Shown: positions 36,238-50,169 of the stretch, piece after piece | How the letters are laid out: every line of letters starts with the position of its first letter | Numbering within the stretch: the stretch's first letter is position 1 | Assembly: GCF_009870125.1 (NCBI RefSeq) | Contig: NC_046679.1 | Coordinates: forward strand, 25,854,001 to 25,918,000 | Length of the DNA: 64,000 bases | From: Drosophila pseudoobscura | Lineage: Eukaryota > Arthropoda > Insecta > Diptera > Drosophilidae | Direction of reading: 5' to 3' | Notes under the pieces: generated by a model | What the model was told of the DNA's origin: nothing | Seen by the model: the letters and a program-made list of their open reading frames with translations, nothing else | Database searches by the model: none | Program-made: the position numbers and the translations under genes

Positions 36238-39200
36238 TTATACGACAGCAACAGGCTTATCATTTCGAATATATTCTTCAAAATTTTTGTCATCCAAAAG
36301 TGTCGGGTCAAAGTCGTTTATTATCTTGGCTAGTGCCGGATTATCCAACATAGTTGTATGATTTCCTTCAATTACTTTAAGTACCACTTTACCAGCAGTC
36401 AGCTGCGAAACACAATAGTCTTCATCAATGTCTTGAAGGGAAACCTCTGCTGGACGGACTAGAGTAATGGGAGATTTAAGGTTCTTTGTACTGTCCAAAT
36501 CGAATTTAGCTGCCATTTTCACCCTTCGGAACATGGCACCCACCATTGTAGTAGCGTACTCTTTGCTATACACTTTCTGCTTTTCAACATACTCCATGAA
36601 TAATGTCATTTTTTCTTCAAGACTATTGATCTTGTGGAAAGCTGGAGCAGTCGACTCTTGATGAAATATCTTACTAACAATTCTTGTTAAAAGAAGGTCA
36701 TAGAGGTCGTTATCCGAAAAGTTTTCCCCCAAGTGAAGATTGGTGAGTCGTTTTAAGAAATGAGGAGCTCCGTCTAACAGCATAATATGTCCACGGAAGC
36801 CAGCGTTTTCCAGTAGCTGCGCTAGCTTAAGCGCCACAAAAGTACCATATGAATATCCGATAATATAAAATGGTTCTGTCGGCTTTAAAATTGGCTTAAC
36901 ACGCTACAAGATGACGAAAAAGAACATTTGATATTTGACGTATTATATTATATATATACTATAACTTATAAAATAGTGTTACTCACTTCTAAGCTTTGCT
37001 CAGCTATTTCCTGAACTGTCTCCAGGCTGGCAAATTGATGGAGCTGTAGGACGACGGCCCTGCTTTGCAAATTCGATCCAATATGGTACCATGCCTGACC
37101 TGCGGTCCCCTCTAGTCCAGGAATTATTATATTTGGTGGAAAGCTCTGTTTTGAAGGAGCTGCTGAAGTGTTCAGTGGAATCATCACTTGATCACAATGC
37201 GCTTCATCGCCCAAGTTTCGAAGAAGTAGGTCCATGCCTAAAAGGTTACTATCTGATGCGAAAATCATTTTTATATCATCAGTATTCTCTCCTTCCTTAG
37301 CTTCAACAAACTCCTGAAGTTTCTGGAATGTTAGCGACCGTAGGTCTTGCGGGGACAAAACTAGTTCGAAGTCACGCTCTAGGGTTTGCTTGATCTCGAC
37401 TGCCATTAATGAGTCCATACCCATCTCTGATAGCGTTGTGCCCAGCGATACAGATTTTAAATCTCGAATGCCCATAATATTCATAACCGCATCGATAATA
37501 CTTTCGTTTCCAGAACGTCCAGAACGTTTCTCAGCTACGACCATACTGGCAACGATTGGAGATTCGGCACTTAATAAGTAGTCAAGCTCTTGAAGACATG
37601 ATGCAATTCTTTGCTGAAGGGTTCCTCCTATTTCCATGTCAATTTTGTCTTCGGCCATGTCCGCCACTAGTCCCACCTCGCCAACAGCACCCCACTGGAT
37701 AGCTTTACCTGGCAACCCATCTCTATGGCGACATTCAATTATACGTTCCATAATGGAGTTGGCCATTCCGTAATTGGTTTGACCGGCATTTCCACGGCCA
37801 CAGGACACACTTGAAAACACCACAAAATGTTCGAGCTCTGGGCAAAATACCCGCGATAACGTATCCAGATGTTTTGTTGCTACTGCTTTAGGAGCAAAGC
37901 TCTCCACAAATTGATCCAAGCTTTGGTTTGAAAAAATGGCGTCACGTAGCATTACAGCAAGATTGAAAATACCTCCCACAGGACCGAGTTTAGAAGCTTC
38001 TGACAGCAACTTTTGGCAACCTTCAATGGTCGATATATCTGCCGTGTTAATCACAACTTCGCAGCCGTAAGTCTTCCAAAGCCTATTAAATGGATTGAAA
38101 AAAGTAATAGGTTTTCAGACTTTGAAAAAAAAACCAGAAAAAAAGGAATCTTCGGATCGCCGAAGCTTCAGATCGATCGATTCTATTTCGTCCGATTTCA
38201 ATAATATTTAATTGATGATGTACGTATCTCCATATAAAAAAGTATGTTCCGAGCGTTATGATGGTAACTATTTGATATATGTACTCAGTTGAATATTTTG
38301 TCGGAGTTTTCGGACAGCCAGCAGACGAGCGGACAGAATAATGATGACACCCTTTGCTTTGGTATGATAAACCGTAATATGAACTTACGCGATTCTATAT
38401 GACTGATAGTCTTTCGTTATCCCGCGACTGGAGCTGAGTATGAGCTTTCGAGCCCCACGCAGAGCCATCCAATCAGCCAATTCCATTCCAAAGCCTCCTA
38501 GGCCGCCCGGAATGACGTAGGATAAGTTTGGCTTAAAGTAAATTTGGCTCATCACACGCACCGGTAAGGTAGCCGGATTATCGGGTGTATCCCGAACTTG
38601 AATTACCACCTTTCCGATGTGCTTTCCACCTATTAGGTGTCTAAATGCCTGTTCAATTTCATGAGCCGGAAACACTTGGACGGGCAATGGCTGAATAATG
38701 CCTTTAGAAATGTCCGCATCGATCAGGCTTTTCAAGTGCTGTCAAAATGTACAATTATATTAACATCTTCGTAATAAAACAAAAACACATATGTAGCTTA
38801 TTACCCAAATGTCTTCTTCAGGAGCCACAAGAAGACTATCGGCCAACACAGCATGGAAAGTGATTTCTTTCAAAAAGCATCCCATCCCAAGCTTGCTGTC
38901 GTTGGCCATATCGAATTTGCCAATTTCCAAAAAGTGACCGGACTTCCCAAGGCAGCGCACCGAAGCCAGAAGCTTGTCTTCAGATAATGAGTTCAACACA
39001 AAGTCTACACCATTGCCATCCGTCTCTCGCTGGATCATCAGCTCAAAAGATGTGTCCCGTGAGTTGCCAATGTTTGACTCTGAAATGTAATATACACGGA
39101 TTGGTTATTTCTTTCATTAATAAACTCCATAGGTGTACCTTTTAGTTGCGGAAATGTATCCAGTAAAAATTGCTTCTTTTGAGGTGTACTGCAGGTTGTA

Positions 39201-42200
39201 AAGACTTCCAAGTTGTACGCCAATGCCACTCGAATCGCGGCAAGTCCAATGCCCCCGGTTCCGGCATGAATAAGAATACTTTTTCCTTTCCTGATATCAC
39301 TTACCATGAAGAATGCGTAGTAAACTGTTATATACACCACCGGAACGGTGGCTGCCTCTTTCAGGGACCAGTGATCAGGAATATCCCAAATAAGCTTTGA
39401 CGGCTTCTCCACGTAAGAAGCAACGCCACCCTTAACAACCATACTCATTATACGCCGGCCCGTTACTGTGTTGATCCCGGAATACTCAAAGCCCAGAACA
39501 CAATTCTGGTCTATGCGGCTAGAGCCGTATAATTCAACGGCCAAGCGACCCGTTGCCAGCATAACATCTCTGAAATTGAGCGATGAGTATGCAATTTTGA
39601 TCATGCAGTCTTGTGGATTAAGGGGGCCTTCAAGCCAACGGAGGGTTGACAGATCTCCACGTTGAATCACATTGCCATAGATGTGATCCAATCTGGTCAT
39701 CGGTTTATCAGACTTGGGCAATTTCAAGTGCCTTAAACTACCCCAAGTTCCCTAAGTTTCGTAAAAAAGAAAATATTTGATTGATAATTTTGATAAGTGT
39801 GCCATAAGATGACCATGAATAACTTACATTGCGATAAATGTTAATTGCCAATCCGAGCGAGTGTTGAGCTGAATAGAACGGATCTGCTAAATTAAACGCT
39901 GGGGCAGTTTTGTCCGCAATAAAGAAGCACTTAACCAAATTGCCGTCTGGCTCCTTACGCAAGCAGTTCACTAACCCAATGAGTCCACTGAGCTCCTCAT
40001 TAAACGAATACAAAACAACGGGAGTCTTTGAGCTAAGCGCAGACTGAATTGGAGCTATCCACTCAAACATTTTGTCATTTTCGGACACTTTCACAACTAC
40101 GGGCTCTATTTGCAGGTTCTTTGGTGCTTTCTGCAGGAGAATAAACGCCTCCTCGTTGTCTTCAATTGGAATTATTGTAATCATCCGAAATTGATCTGAC
40201 ACTTCTGAATGTACTTTATCGATATTTGATTGCGCTCTGATTAGTAAGTATCCACTATCTGTAAGCACGCTTTTGGCAGTTTCAATAACGTCTTTGTTAA
40301 GATCTCCGCAGACTCCACCACAAACAATGAAGTGACAATTCGATTGTGTGGACAAACTTCCATTTTCAATATGAATGCCGGGAATGTCGTCTACCTTTCT
40401 AGATGTCAAAAACATGTAATCTCCCGTGATTACTGGTAAGTCCTCGATAGCTTCCAGGAATTCATTTAAAATCGTGTTTCTGCCATCGGTATCTACCTCG
40501 ACCAACTTCATTTTTAATGAAGAGTTATTTTCTAGGGCCAATTGCACACAAATTCGGGCAGCATTTGCCAGCGATACAGCTGGAGACGGCAAGAAGGGGA
40601 GAAATTCATATTTCTCCAGGATAGGAATACCAGGTGGCCTGCGTCTTTGAACGGGACTTGCATGAAGACCCACAAGTTCAATGCCACCCGCGACAATCCG
40701 ATCGAACTTTCGATCCACATATACGTCGAAAAAGCGATTCTCAGGGTCCATTTTGGTCAGTAAGTCAAAGTGATGCAGGCCATTTATTCTAAGTTTTCGA
40801 ATCTTTGTTGGCAGCAGAAGTGTCCGTGAATCAGTTCCCAGTATCTGAATTTGTAGCATCGCATCCATGAATGTTACCCAATTATAATTCCACTCCACCT
40901 GTCCGTATAGACCATCCGAACGGGCCTTGTGAACTGCCTTGAATGCTCCATTGTAATGATATCCACGTAATTTTAGTTCTTTGTAGAAGCCTTTTTTCGA
41001 TACCATAGGGAAGTCTGATTCCTTCTGGAAGTGATATACTTCTGGTACGGTGCGACTTTCAGTCTCTCTTATAAGACCGGTAACAACCAAACTGCCCGCT
41101 TCCGTTATCTAATAGATTATAGATATGTACATCCATATGTATGTATGTATAAGTCATATCTGCATTGGTAATATTCGTATGCACTTACCTCAAAGTGTCC
41201 GGTGCCGTAGTGAATCATGACGTTCAATTCCACATCGCCATTTACTGACATATTTGTCGCTCTCAAAAAGCGTACGTCTTCGAACTCAACTGGCACATCC
41301 ATATAGCTCGGACCATGATACATGAGGGAAAATGTTTCCCAAACGTACTGCAGGTAGGATGTAGCTGGAACCAAAATTTTGCCATCTATAACATGACCAC
41401 TCATAAACTCCTCGTTGTCACTGGCTAAATTAACTGGAAATATGCGCTCCCCACTGGACTTTGTTTTCATATTTTCATACTTTGTCACAAACCAATCTTC
41501 ACTATGATCCCAACGAATGAGTGAGCTGATGCTTGGTGTAGCCCGCGACACTGGGAAGTCAATTTTTCCATACAAGTTAGAAACAGGAACCATTAATCCA
41601 TTTTGGTGTGTTCTACCGAAAAATTAAAATAAAAGAAACACGAAAAATAATGAACACAATTGATGTAAGTTGATATTGGTTATACATACTTTCCCAGCGC
41701 AGACAAAAAGAACAAGGCGTTGTTCTTGTTTCCCCTATTCGTCAGTGGAATATGAACCCCACTTGGCATAGATCGCTTCAGAATAGCGCCCAGCAAGCCA
41801 TGCGGTGCAATTTCGATAGTCAAGGCATTTTTCGGAAGCAATGCGAATGTTTCTTCAAAAAGCACACTGCTCAGCAAATTATTAGTATGGTACTGAGCGG
41901 AGCAAAGTTTGCGCTCAGCCTGATCCCAATCGCTCTTGGGAACACTAGTACTCAGCCACTTATCGGTTCTCATTTTTGGATTTGGTACAGTTTCCATCAT
42001 ATATTGCAGCAAGGGGGGTCCCATGTGGGCAATGTATTTTGAGTGATAAGCTATATTGGAGCATGGCACCTCTTTGGCAAATATACTTTTGGCTTTTAAT
42101 TCGTCTACGAAACGGGTCACATCATCGACTGGTCCAGAGATAGTGCAAGAGTCTGGACCGTTGTGACAGGCCACTTCGATGGATTCCGGCAGCATGTGCA

Positions 42201-44789
42201 GAATTGACTTGTACCCAATGCCGACTGCTGCCATGGAGCCCCTAATTTTTTCCACGTCCACACTAACTCTTCCGCGATAATAGGCTGCTAGTATCATTTG
42301 TTGTGGGGTAAGTCCACCATCGGCATATGCGCAGCCCAGTTCTCCCACAGAATGCCCAATAATGAAGTCTGGCTCCAAGTTAAGGGAACGCAAGACATCA
42401 GTTAAACCAATTTGGACGGCCGCTATACCCACGAAAGAGTGCAAAATATTTTGGTAAATTGTGGGGTCGTTGGATGTTAATATGTGTATAAGGTCAACTC
42501 CTTTCGGTTTCAAAGTCTGATGGCATATTTCAATTGATTCTCGGAAACGGGGTATAACCATAAGCGAAGCACCCATTTCGGGCCACTGCGAGCCCATTCC
42601 GCTATAAACCCAGACTATGGGGCGCTGGAGGCCGGTGTAGTGCTGTACATCTCTGACCAATGCTTTTGCAGGGGCTTCACCTTGCTTGCCAAATATTGCG
42701 TAGCCACGGAAGACCATGCCAGATACATCGCTCTCTTGAATGTTTTGAAGTAATCCAATAAATTCCGCATCCAATGGCTTTTTCTCCACAGCATTAAAAA
42801 TCTCGTTGACGGCCTCTTCGGTTCTTCCTGCCCATGTGAGAATTCGTGGTATATCATCTTCTGGCAGGCCAAAATTGGCCTTGGCCTTGGGATAGGCTTT
42901 CAAAAGGGCATGAGCATTGGCCCCACCAAATCCAAAGGAGTTTATGCCGATACATGGCTTTGGTAGTGGGGTGACATCTTTAACTACAATCAATCGTCCC
43001 TCAGCCAACGGTGCAATTACAGATTTAACCTCTGTAAAGTTTATGTTTGGTGCTATAAAACCAGTTTCGAAGGCAAAACAGGCTTTTACTAAAGAGCAGA
43101 TCCCGGAAGCTGCTTCCGAATGCCCTACATTTGATTTTACAGATCCAACCAATAGCGGCTCTTGCCTCTGACTGCAAAGAACGTTATCAATCGCTTTGCA
43201 CTCCTCTGGATCGCCCACTACAGTTCCTGTACTGTGAGCCTCCAAGTAGCCCAAATCATTTGGCGTAACTTCAATCTCTTTGTAAAATTCGTCGAGCAAT
43301 TTTTCTTGCACTTTACCCGACGGATAGGTAATACCCTCTGGTTTATATCCATCACAGTTTGTTTTTGAATAAATAACACTTGCATAAACGCGTTTGGCAT
43401 CTCGTTTACGTTGAAGAAAAAGGCAGTTAATGGTTTCTGATCGTGTGTAACCGCTAGCATCCTTATCAAACGGACGACAAAAGCCGTCTTGGGCCAGAAC
43501 ACCGAGTCTAAAATGTCACATTATTAGAGCGCGACGCATCCAGGCACAAGTGTTTACTTACCTCGCAAACTGAAGGGTTACAAAAGGATGAAGAAGTAAG
43601 TTTGATCCCCCGATGATGGCGGCATCAATTTCTCCATTTCGAATGGCGCTAAAAGCGTTGTCAAGGGCGTACATGGAACTGGAACAAGCTGTATCTAGTA
43701 AAAATGAAGGACCCTCCAATCCTAGAGAGTACGAAATCCTATTAGCCATCATGGCCCGACTACAGCCAGTAATTCCAAAGCCGCCAGATGACACCTTTTC
43801 GTAAAACCATGTTTTTTCCGATTCAGATATACAAGATCCAACGTACACTCCTGTCTTGGAGCCACGAAGACTCTTTGGGTTTATTCCTGAATCTATGACA
43901 GCTTCATACGCAGTCTCGATGAGAATACGTGTCTGGGGATCCATTGTATGTGCTTGCTTAAAATGAACTCCAAAGAAAGTAGCATCAAACTTTTCGAGGT
44001 CAGAAATTTTTCCTGATCGCTTTGGTATTTCCGGATTAAAGTGGCGCCAACGACGCTCATCGTCGTCAACCATATCAATCTAAAATGTAGACATATTGAT
44101 CCATACTATAAAAATATTTATAATGCATGTTTCCTTTCGTATTCTTCTTTAGAACTATCTTGAACCTTTATTTAGATTAAGAACGGTACTGTCGGCACTC
44201 CGACATATGGATTTCCAGTACTCAGATGAAAAGGTCTTGGAAAAGGATAACTGTTAGGTTTTATGATGTTTGGACCCCGGACCTAGTACTTTTCACTTTA
44301 AAAGTATCGGACAAAATTGCAAGATAATCATTATAAAACAAGTAGCAAGACGTTTCTTTGATGAACGGCTTGTGTACGAAATCCACTTTATTTCTTTTTA
44401 CCACCCCAACGTAACTAACGATTTACCGTTAAGGTCTTGTATCACATATTTACACTTTAATTTAAATATATTTTCACATATGCACAACGTAACCACATTT
44501 TTTATGAATTTAAAAAATACCCTATCCGATATTGTTTGCTATTAAATTGATTGCAAATTCATGTTTTCATGCTCATATTTCCTGGTCACCTTTTTAGCAT
44601 TCTTAATTTATTATCAATTAAATTTTTTATATGGGTGCCAACCTTGTTGTAAAGCTTGTATTCATATTCCGATATGTTACGACAGTTTGGAAATTTTCCG
44701 GCCATCCCGGAGATCACTATATCATCGCCGTCTGAATCAGGTCGGATTCTGGAGTATTTCTTCTCATTTCTTTCAGTAGATATAGACAT
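36238..44789 (-). CDS. FASN3: Type I (animal) fatty acid synthase, complete
   Basis: Ten minus-strand exons: 44643-44789, 43562-44079, 41690-43507, 41189-41612, 39828-41108, 39139-39751, 38805-39079, 38389-38738, 36987-38082, 36238-36903. Total 7,188 nt, 2,395 aa, in phase throughout. Domain order is KS (Cys181 in DTACSSS, His in LEAHSTG and SNVGHSE), MAT (GHSVGE near 607), DH (HxxxGxxxxP in HVIDGKILVP near 902), a degenerate methyltransferase/linker region, ER (HAGTGGIGLAA near 1556), KR (IPGGLGGFG near 1768), ACP (GMDSLM near 2031, the phosphopantetheine Ser) and TE (GYSYG near 2190). All catalytic residues looked for are present, so it should make long-chain fatty acids from malonyl- and acetyl-CoA in the cytosol. 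Flies have three FASN genes; the symbol is a guess based on Set1, MED21 and FASN3 all being heterochromatic chromosome 3 genes in D. melanogaster as I recall. The first intron's donor, GTTGGC, is unusual. Confidence 0.9.
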
Positions 44790-46416
44790 TTTTTTTTTTT
44801 GTTGGATTTAAAATTTTCAAAGTATTTAGTATATTATCTCAAAAACTGTTTCACTTTTCACTATCACCAATTTACAAATGTATTATATTTAGCTTCCGTC
44901 AGAATATTACTCGTAATATAACAAGAAGGTATTATCGAATTGCGAAACAAATTGCAACTAGGCACTCGATATTGCCACAGGCGGCTTTTATACGTACTCG
45001 CCATAAAGTCAGTCCGATTACAAATTCCAAAAAAAATAAATGGTAAATAATTTGACCACAAACACACCAAAGTAATTAAAGTCGATGAATTGTATAAGTA
45101 GGCAGTTCATTTTCCTGTGTACCGGGATTGCAAGGGCTGGATAATTTAAATTTCAGGAACGACTAATTAACAAAACATGCCTACGCCAATTCTTGGTAAA
45201 TCGTATTGGCAAATCGAATCATATCTTACAAGTACCATATAGCTCTCTACAACCAGGTTCAAAATGGTACACTTGTAGATACATATTTACTGTCTGCGCA
45301 ATTTTAACTACTATATAATTTAACAATACAAAGTACAGCGTTTTCATTCTTGAGTATGACAAAGTGAAAGTAGTTAAAGGCGAATTTAATTATGAAGTCG
45401 TTGCCACTGGATTATTTAGTAGACGAACAATGCACTCAACTGGAAATAGATTGTAAGTACATTGTAATACAATACTTCCAATGGCCATGTTAATGAACTT
45501 CAAAGCGTATTGCTTAATGTTAATGAACTGCTGAATGCAAATCAATAGGCCGTTGATTGAACTTGCTTTATAAAATATCTGTATATGTATGTAATCGTGT
45601 TGTGTGACACCTAAGTACATATTTACAAGTGTGTTTTTAGCATTTTTACAGAAGCAATCAAGTGACAGTGATTCATTGGTTCAATTGCACGCAATGGCTC
45701 AGTCGGCAAAAGAAGATTGACCAAGAAAAGTGTAGCTTCTTTACAAATCAGGATCACATCATCCGCCAACAACTTGCAACAACTTAAGTAGCTGGAACCG
45801 ATTTATCATTTGTCGTGTAACTGATGATATTGCGAAGATGCCTCCTTTTGTTGAATAGTATAAGCCCGGGACATTTTTCAACATGTATGCATATTCTTTG
45901 TAAATACTCGCATTTATTCATATACTATATAAATATATGTCTTTACTAAAATTTTATGAAAGTTTATATTTATTTCTATCACATAGTCGTATGTCTTAAG
46001 CATATATGTAAGTAAATACGTAAACACTATTTTGATGAACTTATGTATTTGGGGCAGTGAAACTTGGTGTAAACTGTGAAAGTACCTATCTATACTTAAT
46101 ATTTACTTTAGCATGTACAGCTATTGCTTTATGCACGATAACTACGGCAGTCGTTGTTAGAATTGGTAAAATGAGAGTAATAAACAGAGTACAGAACACA
46201 CAATATTGGGGTTCCCTATAAATAATTAAATACATATATGATTTTAAATAGTAATGAGAGAGGATAATTTTCTGCTAAGTTCTAAGTACTAAGGAGCGCT
46301 TTAAATCTAAAAGGATATCTAAGGATAATCACTACGATACATGCGGTTAGATTAGATGAGAAGGTGGAGGCAAAGGGGTTGGGAAACCAAAAGCATTTGC
46401 TCAGTTCGTTGTCTGT
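44790..46416. other. Interval between the fatty acid synthase and the AA15 gene
   Basis: About 1.6 kb of AT-rich DNA that must contain the promoter of the synthase (directly upstream is a run of ten or more T on the plus strand) and the 3' flank of the AA15 gene. Frames at 44,864-45,070 and 45,390-45,620 have no recognisable features. Nothing else seen. Confidence 0.45.
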
Positions 46417-47653
46417 CTAGGCTACACTTGAGGCATTAGCTGACAATTCCCGCATCCTTCCGTCTCGCTTGGTCCGGGGAGGGGGAACGGGCGGATTGTC
46501 CACCTCGACACCTTTACCCCCATAACCAAGCGATTCAAGAGGTTTGAAGATTCTGTTGTGGACAGCATTTTCCAAAGACGCGTTATTTTTGTTATTATTT
46601 CTAAACTTCTGCGCAACAGAGTTGCTACATTCCTTAAAAATACAAAAGTTTCGTCTATAAAAGTACCAAATTCCAATGGCACAAAAAACTACTCCCAGAG
46701 TAATTACTAGTGCTAATAGAAGTGAATAATTAAATGCATTTTCTTCTGAATCATATTCATTAGTTGTTGGTATTTTCGTAGTAGATCGTGTGGGAGTTGG
46801 GTGTAAAGGTCGAATAGGTCGCATAGGAGGTCGTGCATCCGTGGTTATTGCGATATCTGAACACGAACGAAATTCCTCCTGGGGTCCGCAGCCAACTGCA
46901 CCATTACCATCGTTGCACATGCCCCAATTATTGCCAGCAACGTAGCGCCACTGCAGCACGCATTGATTACATGTCAATTCTGTAAACAATCCGAATATGG
47001 CACAAAATATGTTTATAATTATCGTAAAAGGAGTCTGTACTCAAGAAACTTTACCAGGTAAGCGTGCTTTGATTTCATATATGCGACTTCCATTTCGAGG
47101 ATAGAAGCGGCTGTCCATATCCGCTGGACTTGGCTGCGCAGGAGATCCACCAAGTATATGCAGGATATTTTTATCTAGGCATGCCTGTTTGGCGCCCGGA
47201 TCATCACATAACCGAAACTCAAAATACCTAGAGACGAAACCAAAGAATTACAATATTGCACAGTTGTAAAATAAATCCGCGTCTATTGTACCCCATGTGG
47301 CTGGCAGTTAATTCAACCCGTATCGTCATCTCGGATGCTGGCAAATAACTTCGCACAATCACGCCTTGCCCCCACTGACCACCGTTTTCATGGGGCCGTG
47401 GCTCCGGCATGTCCCACGCATCTCCACACTCGCCGCACTTTCCACCATTTCGCTTCCATTGGCGTGTAAACCCGCCGCAATAAAGCTCATGGTCATTGTA
47501 ATCTGGCGGTGTTTGGAATCCATAGCGCCAGGCCGATGCCCTGCTTGGCGGTTCGATTAGCCTTCCGTGACCATCGCAGGAACGAATAAAAAATAAAGGA
47601 GCATAAAGTAGTAAAGCCCACAATTTAGGCAGAGCTTGCCCCAGTCGTGGCAT
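46417..47653 (-). CDS. AA15-type lytic polysaccharide monooxygenase-like protein with C-terminal membrane anchor
   Basis: Three coding exons: 47292-47653, 47055-47227, 46417-46979; 1,098 nt, 365 aa. The signal peptide ends so that His29 (HGRLIEPPSR) becomes the mature N terminus, as needed for the copper-binding histidine brace; the second brace His is probably in ELTASHMGY. Paired Cys motifs (YCGG, CGECGD, CNQCVLQWRY, CGPQEEFRSCSD) match the chitin-binding type-4 / AA15 fold found across insects. After this domain come a Thr/Pro-rich stalk, a hydrophobic helix (LLLALVITLGVVFCAIGIWY) and a basic cytoplasmic tail with a PPVPPPR stretch. The catalytic domain would face outside or a secretory lumen, oxidising chitin or a related glycan; activity is inferred from the family. 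An acceptor-like site (TTCCAG) lies three bases upstream of the ATG, so a noncoding 5' exon is likely further upstream. Confidence 0.85.
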
Positions 47654-50169
47654 TTGCTGGAAAGTATAAATATATAAATAATATTTAGATCGACTAAAAA
47701 CACAACAATTAACCAATTATGTTCCTTCGTAGCGCACGGTACGTGAACTTCCGATTCTCTGATTTTAACTGATTTGTTTATACCCTCCAAAAAGATAATA
47801 TAAATACATATACATTACTAAGAGTAACGCACAGAATGACGAATCTCCGACCACATAAGGTATTTGCAAATACATTTCACACATTTTTAGCTTTATATCT
47901 CTATGATACTAGAAGAACTAGAAAGGAATGCCTACTTTAAGACCGAAGCTTTTAATAACCATAGAAATCTTTTGTTCCTATGGCCGCAGTAGACCCAAAA
48001 TTAATATTTTGTTTCTAAGTTTTGTAAGTCTTGAGGGATTGTCCCGATTAGGGATGTTGATGCTCCAGAAAACTCTCGTGTATGTGATTATTTCTTCTGT
48101 GCATTACATTCACCTGGTCGATATCACAAAACATTCCTCTACCTCTACCTTAACACACGAAAATGCTTCCCCTCCCGAAACATTGAAAGAACTGGTTTTT
48201 TTTGTGGGATTAAGAGGCAGTCGGAAGTGCTAAATTATTGCCATCAGCTCCACTTTTAGCATGCACGAAATCACGTCTTTTTGTTATCCATACGATATTC
48301 ACAAAATAAATACAAAAACAAGGAAAAAATTACCATAATAAGACGGCACGATATGGAAATTTCTGTTAAATCGGTGGATATGTAAAAAGCTATATATGTA
48401 TGTATATTCCTCCCAATGCGGTGTCTTTAAGACCCTTGGTATCACCTTTAGAACCCTTTATCAATTTGGGCGTTTAACAATTTCAACAAAAACAGATTGT
48501 GCGTGTGGGTATGATGAAAGTTTGCACATTACTGTTTGTGAAAAGAGATCCCAGACCAGTTTTACCACTAAGAATTTCATTTCCGTTTTTGGCATCAAAA
48601 ATAAAAAACCCCAAAACATGTTTTCGTTCATTCTGTACACGAGTAAAATCTTCTTAAACCAGATCTGGCTACCAAATACTACAACGAATTCTCTTTTCAT
48701 TTTTACTTTCACCCATGCATCACATTAAAAACACTGTATGGATGGATGTCTCTTCAACACTCTAACACCAACCAAAAAAGTCTTAGTAATTTGAATGCAT
48801 ACATACTCGATCTATATTTTTAACTTTTAAAAGTTAATGAATAACACTTGAGATTAGATATTAATATATAAACAATATTTCTTTTATTATTTATTTCGAA
48901 GTAGAAAAAACGGGCGTTTCACTAGTCTTTCACTCGCTTTACAAAAAGACACACCAACCGACTTTCCCGTTACCAACTGAATACTGAAATAAAGTCAGCA
49001 ACCGAGTTTCTCACCGCTGTCTTTTTCGGCTCTTCGTTTGCAGCGAAGCGAAAATATGAAGACGTACAAAAGACGTCTTCTTCTTATCCGACAACGTTGT
49101 ATATTAATACTCGTTGGGGTCCAAAATATCTAGGCGAGCTCTTTCGACGAAAGTAGGTAAAATCCTAGCATTAAAAGAATATGGCATTATATTTATTTAA
49201 TAATAATAATAATAAAACTCGTATCTTGATGTCCAATATTGGTAAAACCGATCTCGACATAAGTTTGTCTTTCTTTTTCAAAAAGTACCATTACATTCGA
49301 CGTCTCCGCAAACTTGTTATCATTTTAAAAAAAAACTGGTTTGGAGAAATTTTGCACGCAACTGATGAGCAGTGTGCGGAGTGTGGCTTTGTCGTTGGCT
49401 TGAACTTCGTAGGAGTTTTAAGAAGAGTTGTGCCTGACACATTGCGACTGGTCATGGTTGGGAACGCAAGTGATGATATAAACCAACATGCAGCCATGGG
49501 GAAGGTTTTTGTTTTTGTTACATATGTAGGTTAGGTATACCCTAGAGATGTGCACGGGCAGGGCACCGATACGATTATTTTCCCTCAAATTTCCAAATCG
49601 AGTACCGCAAGGGCCAGAATGGCGTAACCACAACATTTTGTTGCTAAGAAATTCGCAACTGAGAAGGAAGAATTTTTGTAATCTATAAAATCAGCTGACA
49701 GGCAATCGACGAGCAGTCCAACGACACTTTCTTGGAGGCTAGAGATGGTTTCAGTTCAAATACTATAATACAGCAGGGAGAAACTCTTTTGGTATGTTTC
49801 TCTTTTTATTTATTTATTTATTTTTAAGCAGTGCAGGAGCTCTTGTTTCTCTTTGTTTAAAATATAAATAGTATGTACGAGAATTCGACTCTGTTTTCTC
49901 TCAAGCGACACAAGAGTGGTTCGGTGGTTCAATGAGACATTAGATAAGCATGGTTTCATAGGAGTACGACAGTTTAGTCTTGCTTACCGATAGAAAATGT
50001 TAATGTTATGATCTCGCCGCCACACTTAATGAATTTAACCGTCATCCTGTTCCTCCATGTCGAAGATTGCATGATGCACAACATCAGTTCCCTGAATCGA
50101 GGTATAGTCCCTGTATAGGCATTAGCTAGGATGCAATTGTTACCATCATAGAGCCGGCATTATAAAGAG

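Noticed and set aside
38215..38350. Possible DINE-like fragment in a FASN intron
   Set aside because: Only a CGGACAG stretch and TATATA-type sequence match, too little to call the family.
47928..49534. Several 100-117 codon frames upstream of the AA15 gene
   Set aside because: AT-rich composition with no domains and no plausible in-phase splice sites; best read as noncoding.
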